Source: Thermoleophilia bacterium (lineage in GTDB: Bacteria > Actinomycetota > Thermoleophilia > Gaiellales > Gaiellaceae). Taken from it: a stretch of 12,958 nucleotides of DNA. Location: assembly GCA_025935275.1 (NCBI GenBank), contig JAICVP010000030.1, positions 1-12,958 of the forward strand. Reading direction: 5' to 3'. A program made the translations under genes and the position numbers. Under the pieces are notes generated by a model. The model was not told where the DNA came from. It was given only the letters and a program-made list of their open reading frames with translations, and made no database searches. Of the stretch, positions 1-6,275 are shown one piece after another (position 1 is the first letter of the stretch; the number at the start of each line of letters is the position of its first letter).

Positions 1-629
1 GCTGGCTCGGGCAGTGCCTCGCGCTCGGGCTCCGGCTCGACCTGTGGCTCCGGCTCGAACGCCGGAAGCGAAGGCGCCTCCGCGACCGGCGGGACGCTCG
101 TGTCGACGCGGAGTGGGGTTGCGTCGGGCTCGGCCTCGGCCTCGACGGTCGGCTCCGGGGCAGGCGCTACAGCCCGGAGGGTGCCGGAATAGGCCTCGCC
201 GATGACCTCGTTCAGCTCGGTGCGGCCCGCGACGACGAAGCGCACGTCCTGGCCGAGCGCCTCGCGGATGTTCCTGTTCAAGACGTCGTTGGTGGGATCG
301 GCCACGGCGACGAGCGGAAGGCCTTCCTCGAAGCGAATCGGCAGCGCGCTGAAGAGCCGCGCCTGATCCTCGCTGAGGAGCTTGGTCGCCTCGGGGTCGA
401 TGGGCTCGGAGCGGAGGCTCACGAACGGCAGGCCCTTCTGGCCTGCGAGGAGCCTCGTGAGGTCCTCTTCCTGCAGCAAGCCGCGCTCGATCAGGATCTC
501 GCCGAGCCGGCGCCCCGTCTTCACGCCCTCTTCGAGGGCGTTTTCGATGGTCTCCGCGGGCAGCAGCCCAGCGCGGAAGATCAGGGTTCCAAGGGGGGCG
601 TCAGGACGTTCTCGCAACGGTGTGCTCAT
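1..629 (-). CDS. MshEN (GspE/PilB N-terminal) domain protein, 3' part outside the window
   Basis: About 209 residues are visible from the ATG at 629; the gene runs off the left edge. Residues 13-72 match the MshEN pattern: LGTLIFRAGLL at 13-23, then RRLGEILIERGLL at 40-52 and QKGLPFVSL at 64-72. This is the double LGxxL..xG spacing that binds cyclic di-GMP in MshE-type ATPases (family knowledge). Residues 73-148 continue as a GspE N-terminal fold with IRFEEGLPLVAVADPTN. From about 150 on the chain is a Pro/Glu/Ala-rich linker (EPEPQVEPEPE), so another domain should follow outside the window; in relatives this is a GspE/PilB-like ATPase or a glycosyltransferase. No good Shine-Dalgarno precedes the ATG. 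The gene is divergent from mntH. The domain call is firm; the full-length function is unknown. Confidence 0.82.
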   Translation of the reverse strand, partial: MSTPLRERPDAPLGTLIFRAGLLPAETIENALEEGVKTGRRLGEILIERGLLQEEDLTRLLAGQKGLPFVSLRSEPIDPEATKLLSEDQARLFSALPIRFEEGLPLVAVADPTNDVLNRNIREALGQDVRFVVAGRTELNEVIGEAYSGTLRAVAPAPEPTVEAEAEPDATPLRVDTSVPPVAEAPSLPAFEPEPQVEPEPEREALPEP

Positions 630-702
630 GGGGCCGCAGATTCATTTGTGGGCGAGGAATTCCACCCTGTTCACGACTATCGGTGTCGGGTGGGGCCGAG
701 GT

Positions 703-724
703 ATCACCCCTTCGGGGGGTTGAT
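703..724. other. UUCG-capped hairpin in the mntH upstream region
   Basis: CCCC (707-710) and GGGG (715-718) close a TTCG tetraloop. ATCA (703-706) can pair with TGAT (721-724) across a two-base bulge. No T-run follows on either strand, so it does not look like an intrinsic terminator. It lies between the divergent start codons of the MshEN gene and mntH, just upstream of or within the candidate -35. Its role is unknown. Confidence 0.4.
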
Positions 725-753
725 TGCCGTTCAGCCCGGATTCCGTCTAAGAT
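724..753 (+). promoter_or_regulatory. Candidate mntH promoter
   Basis: TTGCCG at 724-729 and TAAGAT at 748-753 are separated by 18 bases and match 4 of 6 positions each of the sigma-70-type consensus. They sit in a markedly AT-rich stretch (about 741-780) of an otherwise GC-rich window. Transcription would begin near 760, leaving about a 20-base leader before the ATG at 781. No Shine-Dalgarno sequence is seen in that leader. Confidence 0.35.
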
Positions 754-767
754 TTTGATGCGTCTAA
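744..767. repeat. Direct repeat CGTCTAA, candidate operator
   Basis: The heptamer CGTCTAA occurs at 744-750 and again at 761-767, 17 bases apart. It overlaps the candidate -10 and the expected transcription start of mntH. The position suits a repressor site, for example for a metalloregulator. It is not a recognisable DtxR/MntR or Fur palindrome, so the regulator is not identified. Confidence 0.35.
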
Positions 768-780
768 ACTTCAATTTCTA

Positions 781-2112
781 ATGACCGAGACCCGAGATCC
801 CGAAGCCGTGGAACGGGCCCGCAGGGCCAACGTGGGGGTCGAAGACGTTCTCCCCGGGGAGGCGGCGACTCTTCGCGCCGCGCAGGCGTCCCTCTCGGGG
901 GAGAGCAAGGGCCTGCGGGGGCTCTGGCCCTTCCTGGGCCCCGCCTTCATCGCGGCCGTCGCTTACATCGATCCCGGCAACTTCGCCACCAACATCGCCG
1001 GCGGCGCGAAGTACGGCTACCTGCTCCTCTGGGTCGTCCTCGCCGCGAACCTGATGGCGATGCTGGTGCAGACACTCTCGGCGAAGCTCGGCATCGCCAC
1101 CGGGCGAAATCTCCCGGAGACCTGCCGCGACAACTTCAGCCGCCCGGTCTCGATCGCCCTCTGGATCCAGGCGGAAGCCATCGCGATGGCGACCGACCTT
1201 GCCGAGGTGCTCGGCGCGGCACTCGGGCTGCACCTGCTCTTCGGCATGCCGCTCTTCCCAGCGGGCCTGCTCGCCGGCGCGGGCGCCTTCGGGATCCTCG
1301 CCCTCCAGCGCTACGGCTTCCGCCGCCTCGAGGCGGTGATCGCAGGGATGGTCGGCGTCATCGTCGTCGCCTTCGCCCTCGAGGTCGTCCTTGCCAAGCC
1401 CGATCCCGGGGAGGTCGTCGGACACCTCTTCGTGCCGCGTTTCGACGGCTCCGAGTCCGTCCTGATCGCAGCCGGGATCCTCGGCGCGACCGTGATGCCG
1501 CACGTCGTCTACCTGCACTCGGCGCTGACCCAGAACCGCATCGTCGGGCGCGATGAGGCGGAAAAGCAGCGGATTCAGCGCTTCGAGCGCATCGACGTGA
1601 TCATCGCGATGACGATCGCGGGCTTCGTGAACATGTCCATGCTCGCCATCGCCGCGGCGGTGTTCTTCGGGCTGGGGATCGAGTCGATCGAGGACGCGTA
1701 CTCGAGCTTCGAGTCAGAGCTGGGGACCGGCTCCGCAATCCTCTTCGGCATCGCCTTGCTTGCGTCCGGCTTTTCCTCGTCCTCGATCGGGACCATGTCG
1801 GGCCAGGTGGTCATGCAGGGGTTCATCCAGCGGCAGATCCCGCTCTTCCTGCGGCGCGCGATCACGCTCGCCCCGGCCCTCATCATCCTCGCGATCGGCG
1901 TCGACCCGAGCCGCTCCCTGGTCATCAGCCAGGTCGTGCTCTCGTTCGGCATCCCCTTCGCCCTCGTGCCGCTCGTCATCTTCACGAGCCGGCGCAATCT
2001 GATGGGCTCGCTGGTGAACACGCGGGCGACCAACGTCGCCGCCTGGGCCATCGCCGCCGTCATCATCTGCCTGAACGTGTTTCTCCTGTACCAGACGTTC
2101 CTCGGGGATTGA
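781..2112 (+). CDS. mntH: Nramp-family divalent metal (Mn2+) transporter
   Basis: This 443-residue, strongly hydrophobic protein has the two Nramp metal-site signatures: DPGN in TM1 (residues 64-67, context AYIDPGNFAT) and the ATVMPH motif in TM6 (M239, P240, H241). In this family the TM1 Asp/Asn and the TM6 Met coordinate Mn2+ or Fe2+, and uptake is proton-coupled at the cytoplasmic membrane. Length and about 11 membrane segments are typical. Residues 1-45 are a charged cytoplasmic N-terminus. The ATG at 781 is preceded by AT-rich sequence without a clear ribosome site, so a short-leader or leaderless transcript is possible. The TGA stop overlaps the TTG start of the next gene. Mn2+ rather than Fe2+ specificity is inferred from the family. 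Confidence 0.93.
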   Translation: MTETRDPEAVERARRANVGVEDVLPGEAATLRAAQASLSGESKGLRGLWPFLGPAFIAAVAYIDPGNFATNIAGGAKYGYLLLWVVLAANLMAMLVQTLSAKLGIATGRNLPETCRDNFSRPVSIALWIQAEAIAMATDLAEVLGAALGLHLLFGMPLFPAGLLAGAGAFGILALQRYGFRRLEAVIAGMVGVIVVAFALEVVLAKPDPGEVVGHLFVPRFDGSESVLIAAGILGATVMPHVVYLHSALTQNRIVGRDEAEKQRIQRFERIDVIIAMTIAGFVNMSMLAIAAAVFFGLGIESIEDAYSSFESELGTGSAILFGIALLASGFSSSSIGTMSGQVVMQGFIQRQIPLFLRRAITLAPALIILAIGVDPSRSLVISQVVLSFGIPFALVPLVIFTSRRNLMGSLVNTRATNVAAWAIAAVIICLNVFLLYQTFLGD

Positions 2113-2702
2113 CCCTCGGGCTCTGCGACGAGTTCGAGGGCGGCTTCGGCTGGACCGAGGCCGGATTCCTCGAACGGACGTCGCACGCGCTCGAGATCGG
2201 CGGCGGGGTCCTCGTCTTCGATCCGGTGGACGTTCCCGGGATCGACGAGCGCATCCGGGCGCTCGGGAAGTCGGAGGCCGTGATCCAGCTCCTCGACCGG
2301 CACGAACGCGACGCGGCGGCACTTGCTGCCCGCCTCGGCGTCCCGCACCTGCGCATGGAGCTCGGTGACTTCAGCGGCCGCGGACGGCTGCTCCGGGTGG
2401 TCTGGAACAGGGCATGGAAGGAGGTCGCGTTCTGGGAGCCCGAGCGGCGCGTGCTCGTCGTCGCGGACGCGCTCGGAAGCGTGGGCTACTTCACCGCGCC
2501 GGGCGAAGCGATCGGCGTCCACCCGCTCCTTCGCCTCCGGCCTCCGCGTGCTCTCGGTGAGCTCGGCCCGGAGCACATCCTGTGCGGCCATGGAGCCGGC
2601 GTGCACGGTCCACGTGCGTCGCCGGCCCTGCAGGAAGCGCTCGCCACCGCGCGACGGAGGCTTCCGCGCGCGCTGCTCGGGGCCTTGCGCCGAAAGCCCT
2701 AG
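2109..2702 (+). CDS. Degenerate metallo-beta-lactamase-fold protein
   Basis: 197 residues starting at TTG, which overlaps the mntH stop as TTGA and suggests translational coupling. The order of elements resembles an MBL fold: GGGVLVFDPVDVPG (31-44, with Asp38), LLDRHERDAAALAARLGVP (61-79) where the HxHxDH metal motif normally sits, VLVVADALG (115-123, Asp120) and ILCGHGAGVHGPRA (157-170, His161). Only His65 and Asp68 remain of HxHxDH, so the usual two-zinc centre is probably incomplete and activity is uncertain. There is no signal peptide. The stop codon lies in CTAG, shared with the convergent amidohydrolase gene. The fold assignment is from motif order only. A role tied to metal uptake is suggested only by linkage to mntH. 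Confidence 0.7.
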   Translation: MTLGLCDEFEGGFGWTEAGFLERTSHALEIGGGVLVFDPVDVPGIDERIRALGKSEAVIQLLDRHERDAAALAARLGVPHLRMELGDFSGRGRLLRVVWNRAWKEVAFWEPERRVLVVADALGSVGYFTAPGEAIGVHPLLRLRPPRALGELGPEHILCGHGAGVHGPRASPALQEALATARRRLPRALLGALRRKP

Positions 2703-3946
2703 CCGGCGAGCTTCGCGAGCGTCTTCGAGGCGAGCCGGTCGAGTGCTTCGACCGACTGCTCCAGGTGCTCGGGTTTCGTGTCCTCGAGCTTCGTGTGGGA
2801 AAGACCGCGCAGGCTCTGCACGAAGAGCATCACAGTCGGGATCCCGGCGCGCGCGACCTCGGCCGCGTCGTGGAGCGGCCCGCTCGGGAGCCGGTGCGAA
2901 GTGCCGGAGACCTCGCGCACCGCCTCGTCCGCGAGCTCGATGAGCTCCGGGTCGAAGAGGATCGGCTCGATGCTCCAGACCTTCTCCCACTCGACCTCGA
3001 CGTCCTCCTCGGAGGCGAAGCGCTCGCCCGCCTCCTGGGCTTCGGCCAGCATGCCGGCCAGCTTCGACGCGTCCAGGTGCCGTTGATCGAGGAGGACGGT
3101 GCAGGTCTCGACGACGGAGGTGACGATTCCGGGCCGCGTCACGCAGCTCCCCATCGTGCAGACGGCTCCCTCGCCGGTGCGCTTGGCGATCTCGCGGATC
3201 TCGAGCGCGAGCTTTGCGGCTGCGGCCAAGGCGTCGCGGCGCTTGTCCATGGGCGTCGAGCCGGCGTGCGCAGCCTGGCCGCGGAAGGTGATCTGGTGCC
3301 TTTCCACTCCGAAGGTGCCGAGGACGACGCCAAGGGGGAGGTCCAGCGACTCGAGCACGGGCCCCTGCTCGATGTGGAGCTCGAGGTAGGCGGCCGCCCC
3401 CTCGAGCTGTCGGCGGGCGTCCAGTGCGTTGTCGAGGTCGACTCCCTGCCGCGCGAGCGCGTCGGGGAGCGGATTGCCGTCCGCGTCCCGGCGCGCCCTG
3501 AGCTCCTCCTGGTCGGCCATCGAGCCCGCTGCGGCGCTCGAGCCGAAGAGGCTCCGGCCGAACCGGGCCCCTTCCTCGTCCGCCCAGTTCACGAGGCGCA
3601 CGGTGAGAGGCGGCTCGCCCTCCTCGGCGATGCGGCGCAGGACCTCCACTCCGGCGACGACGTTGAGCGCGCCGTCGAGCCACCCGCCGTTGGGGACCGA
3701 GTCGATGTGGCCCCCGATCAGAAGCGCGCGGTCCGAGGCTCCGGCAAGAGTGAACCACTGGTTTCCGGCCTCGTCCGTTTCCTCCTCGACGCCGAGCGGC
3801 TCCAGCTTTCCGGAGAGCCATTCGCGCGCGCGGACCCAGGTATCCGTCCACGCCACGCGCTGGGCGCCTTCTTCGTCGCCGGTGAGCTCCCGAAGCTCTG
3901 TCAGCTCTTCGACAGTGCGGCTGGGGGTGAGCGCCACGGCGGGCAA
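2699..3946 (-). CDS. M20-family Zn-dependent amidohydrolase (allantoate / N-carbamoyl-L-amino acid hydrolase type)
   Basis: 415 residues, the usual family length. The di-metal ligands are all recognisable: His80 (GGHIDSVPNGG), Asp91 (GWLDGAL), Glu125 (NWADEEGARFG), His191 (ELHIEQGPVLE) and His384 (GLSHTKLED). The lid/dimerisation domain has GQAAHAGSTPMDKRRDA at about 224-239. GPLHDAAEVA follows at 357-366. Such enzymes hydrolyse ureido or amide C-N bonds of allantoate, N-carbamoyl amino acids or 3-ureidopropionate in the cytosol; the sequence does not tell which substrate. The start is TTG, supported by GGGAG nine bases upstream; a GTG three codons later is the alternative. It ends in a CTAG shared with the opposite gene, leaving no room for a terminator between them. 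Divergent start codons (3946 and 3968) lie only 21 bases apart. Confidence 0.9.
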   Translation of the reverse strand: MPAVALTPSRTVEELTELRELTGDEEGAQRVAWTDTWVRAREWLSGKLEPLGVEEETDEAGNQWFTLAGASDRALLIGGHIDSVPNGGWLDGALNVVAGVEVLRRIAEEGEPPLTVRLVNWADEEGARFGRSLFGSSAAAGSMADQEELRARRDADGNPLPDALARQGVDLDNALDARRQLEGAAAYLELHIEQGPVLESLDLPLGVVLGTFGVERHQITFRGQAAHAGSTPMDKRRDALAAAAKLALEIREIAKRTGEGAVCTMGSCVTRPGIVTSVVETCTVLLDQRHLDASKLAGMLAEAQEAGERFASEEDVEVEWEKVWSIEPILFDPELIELADEAVREVSGTSHRLPSGPLHDAAEVARAGIPTVMLFVQSLRGLSHTKLEDTKPEHLEQSVEALDRLASKTLAKLAG

Positions 3947-3967
3947 CTCTATAAGCTCCCAGGCCTC

Positions 3968-4069
3968 ATGGGACGCGGATCTCGGCCTCTCAAGCGGTGG
4001 CGAAACGACCGCCAGCGCAAGAAGAAAGAGCGCGATCGCCGGCGCGCGACGGAGAAGAAGGCGAAGTGA
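3968..4069 (+). CDS. 33-residue highly basic small protein
   Basis: Reading from the ATG at 3968 gives 33 residues beginning MGRGSRPLKRWRNDRQRKKK. It contains 10 Arg and 7 Lys against 2 Asp and 2 Glu, a net charge of about +13. The TGA stop is interlocked with the GTG start of the VOC gene as GTGA (4066-4069), the coupling seen elsewhere in this window. Third positions are mostly G or C. A TATAAG element at 3950-3955 could be a -10 box, giving a very short leader; no strong Shine-Dalgarno is visible. Composition and size resemble tiny ribosome- or RNA-associated proteins, but no known family was recognised from the sequence. It could be a chance reading frame; the overlap geometry is the main argument for it. 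Confidence 0.6.
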   Translation: MGRGSRPLKRWRNDRQRKKKERDRRRATEKKAK

Positions 4070-4455
4070 CCGGGCTCGTCACGGCGGTCCATCTCTACGT
4101 CACGGATCTCGACCGGTCGACGGACTTTTACTCACGCCTGCTCGGCTACGGCCCCGCCGCAGCCTACGACGAGGGCGAGAACGCGCACAGCGCCTTTTTC
4201 GTCCTCGAGCAGCAGACGTTCCTCGTCCTCACGTGGGATCCCGACCGCGGCCGCGAGGTCGGCGGCGCAGTCCGGCTCGAGCTCGCCGCGGACGAGATCG
4301 AGAGCGAAGTCGAGCGGCTCGAGACGCACGGAATCAGCGGGCTGGTGACCCGGACGCGCTTCGGCACGGAGGTCTACGACCTCGCGGACCCTGACGGGCA
4401 TCTCGTGCGCATCGGACCGGCCTGGACGCTGCACGCCATCGAAGGCGCTGTCTAG
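4066..4455 (+). CDS. VOC-fold (glyoxalase/bleomycin-resistance-like) protein
   Basis: 129 residues from the GTG at 4066. This start is chosen because it overlaps the preceding stop as GTGA and has GAAGG/GGAG elements just upstream; an in-frame GTG at 3997 would add 23 Arg/Glu-rich residues that come from the overlapping small gene. The fold is shown by VTAVHLYVTDLDRSTDFYSRLLGY near the N-terminus and VYDLADPDGHLVRIG near the C-terminus, the two halves of a VOC domain. The last beta strand normally carries a metal-binding Glu (DPDGNxxE). Here that position is Arg, so a complete metal site is unlikely. The substrate cannot be deduced. Its end overlaps the probable beginning of the lipid kinase gene. 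Confidence 0.82.
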   Translation: MTGLVTAVHLYVTDLDRSTDFYSRLLGYGPAAAYDEGENAHSAFFVLEQQTFLVLTWDPDRGREVGGAVRLELAADEIESEVERLETHGISGLVTRTRFGTEVYDLADPDGHLVRIGPAWTLHAIEGAV

Positions 4456-5317
4456 CCCCCTGCTGCTGATCAACCCGCGCTCGGGTGACCAGAGCCCGTC
4501 TGCGGATGAGCTTGCGGCCGCCGCGCGGGAGCGCGGCCTCGACGTCCACCTGCTGAGGGAGGAAGACGATGTGGCTGCCCTGGCGCGGGGAGGGTCGGGC
4601 CCCATCGGGATCGCCGGAGGGGACGGGTCGCTCGGCGAGGTCGCCGGCGTCGCCGTAGACGAGGACCGGCCGTTCGTCTGCATCCCGTTCGGCACGCGAA
4701 ACCACTTCGCGAGGGATCTCGGCCTCGAGGACCAGGACCCGATCGCGGCACTCGCTGCGTTCGAGGGCGAGGAGCGCCGAGTCGACATTGGACTCGCCGG
4801 CGACCGTTGGTTCCTGAACAACGTCTCGCTGGGCGTCTACGCGAGCTTCGTCCACGACCCCGCGAGGAAGACCAGGAACCGGCTCGTGGCGCTCTTCCGG
4901 TTGCTTCCGGCTGCGCTCGGTCGGAGCCGCACGCCCCTGGACCTCTCGCTCGACGTCGAGGGCAGGCAAGAGCACCACTCGGCTCTCCTCGTCCTCGTGG
5001 CGAACAACGGCTACGAGATGCAGAGCCTGGCCGAGCTCGGCAGCCGTGAGCGCCTCGACGAGGGCCGGCTGCACGCCTACGTCATCGAGGAGGTCAGCAG
5101 GTCGGCACTCGTCGGCCTCCTGTTCCGCGCGGTGGCGGGCAGTCTCGAGCAGGCCGAGGGGTGGAGCGAGTGGGAGGGGGAGCGGTTCCGGCTCGAGGCC
5201 TCCCGAGACCATCTGCACGCGGCCGTGGACGGCGAGCCGGTGATCCTTCCGGCGCCGCTCGAGTTCGAGCTCAGGCCGCGCGGTCTGCGGGTGCTGGTTC
5301 CGCCCCCGGCGGCGTGA
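4448..5317 (+). CDS. Diacylglycerol-kinase-family lipid kinase (YegS/DgkB-like), start uncertain
   Basis: The catalytic-domain motifs are clear: LLLINPRSGD, GIAGGDGSLGEVAG (the GGDG nucleotide loop), IPFGTRNHFARDLGL and VDIGLAGDRWFLNNVSLG. The C-terminal lobe ends with the family's AVDGEPVILPAP. Such enzymes phosphorylate diacylglycerol or related lipids with ATP at the inner membrane face. The first ATG/GTG/TTG in frame (GTG at 4571) would remove the NPRSG motif, and no standard start exists nearer. The CTG at 4448, or CTGs at 4460-4466, is therefore the best candidate; 4448 gives 289 residues, a normal length, and overlaps the VOC stop by 8 bases. The 3' end overlaps the convergent PAP2 gene by 47 bases. 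The family is sure, the start is not. Confidence 0.85.
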   Translation: MSSPLLLINPRSGDQSPSADELAAAARERGLDVHLLREEDDVAALARGGSGPIGIAGGDGSLGEVAGVAVDEDRPFVCIPFGTRNHFARDLGLEDQDPIAALAAFEGEERRVDIGLAGDRWFLNNVSLGVYASFVHDPARKTRNRLVALFRLLPAALGRSRTPLDLSLDVEGRQEHHSALLVLVANNGYEMQSLAELGSRERLDEGRLHAYVIEEVSRSALVGLLFRAVAGSLEQAEGWSEWEGERFRLEASRDHLHAAVDGEPVILPAPLEFELRPRGLRVLVPPPAA

Positions 5318-6275
5318 CCGGGAGCTGAGCACGCCCGGCCGCGAGCGCCCAGTGGACGAGCCACCAGGCGGCGAGGGCGAAGGCGAAGCCCGCGAGGATG
5401 TCGACGACGTAGTGCTCGCCCGTGTAGACGATCGCGAAGCAGACGCCGATCGTGAGGGCGAGCTGCGTCCAGAAGAGCCAGCCTGGCAGCTTGTACTTGC
5501 GAATCACGAGGAGCCCGATCAGGGGCCACGCAGCGTGCAGTGACGGCACCGCCGCCGTAACGTTGTAGAGGCTTGCATCCCCCTTCGCCTCGGCGAGCTC
5601 GTTCAGGCCCAGGTCGGTGAGCGCGTTCTTGAGCACCGGGTCGACCGGCGGGATGAGGCCGTGCTCAGCGGCGAGCCACGGAGGCGCCGTCGGGGCGAGC
5701 AGGAAGGCGATCTCGGCCAGGAACGAGACCATGACCACGCCGTAGAGGAGCTCGTTGAACCCGCGTCCGGGCCAGCGCAGCCAGATCAGGCACGCCAGCG
5801 CGACCGGGGCCACGAAGTGGGAGAGGTACATGAGGAGCGAGAAGATCTCGAGCGGCCCCGTCTCGCCGTGGTACAGGTGGGTTTGCAGCCAGGTCGTCGG
5901 CAGCTGGCCGAAGCCGAGCACGCGGTCGGCGTCGATCTGCGGGGTGTAGTGCACCTGCAGGCCCAGGTCCGGCACCGCCTTCGCGACGAGGCCGTAGCAG
6001 AGGAAGGCGAGGAAGACCGGCAGCCAGTCCCGGACGAAGCGGCCGCCGCGGTTCGAGTAAAGGGCGAAGGCGAGCACCGCGAGTAGGAGCGCGCCGGGCG
6101 AGAGCATCCCGCCGCGGTCGATCGACCTGAACGACGCGAGCAGCGCGAAGACGAGGCAGACCACCGCCAGGCCGCGGCGCAGGCGCACGGCTCCCGGCTG
6201 CTGGGCGGCTCCGCCCGAGTCGAGGAAGACCGCCAGCCGGTCGAGCGGGCGCATGAGGACGCGCAGGGGCTTCAC
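5271..6275 (-). CDS. PAP2 / Aur1-like membrane phosphatase or phosphotransferase (downstream copy)
   Basis: 334 residues with several hydrophobic segments (about 35-50, 62-73, 84-100, 148-167, 176-193, 250-258, 268-284, 293-312). The PAP2 active site is present: AAVPSLHAAW (Ser245, His247) and YTGEHYVVDILAG (His288, Asp292). LLAPTAPPW at 192-200 is typical of the Aur1/Ipt1-like branch. These integral membrane enzymes remove or transfer phosphate groups of lipids such as phosphatidate, polyprenyl pyrophosphate or inositol lipids; the substrate here is unknown. The GTG start overlaps the upstream paralogue's stop as GTGA, indicating coupling. It is a clear tandem duplicate of that gene. The C-terminal tail (PVTPPGAEPAPADRAA) is encoded opposite the end of the lipid kinase gene. 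Confidence 0.88.
   Translation of the reverse strand: MKPLRVLMRPLDRLAVFLDSGGAAQQPGAVRLRRGLAVVCLVFALLASFRSIDRGGMLSPGALLLAVLAFALYSNRGGRFVRDWLPVFLAFLCYGLVAKAVPDLGLQVHYTPQIDADRVLGFGQLPTTWLQTHLYHGETGPLEIFSLLMYLSHFVAPVALACLIWLRWPGRGFNELLYGVVMVSFLAEIAFLLAPTAPPWLAAEHGLIPPVDPVLKNALTDLGLNELAEAKGDASLYNVTAAVPSLHAAWPLIGLLVIRKYKLPGWLFWTQLALTIGVCFAIVYTGEHYVVDILAGFAFALAAWWLVHWALAAGRAQLPVTPPGAEPAPADRAA

Noticed and set aside
1575..3851. Very long minus-strand reading frame (758 codons)
   Set aside because: It lies antisense to mntH and the MBL-like gene and in another frame of the amidohydrolase. Its Arg/Pro/Gly-rich translation has no domain and is typical of GC-rich shadow frames.
2582..4069. Plus-strand frame of 495 codons ending at the small basic ORF
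   Set aside because: Most of it is antisense to the well-supported amidohydrolase. Only the last 33 codons, from the ATG at 3968, are retained as a gene.
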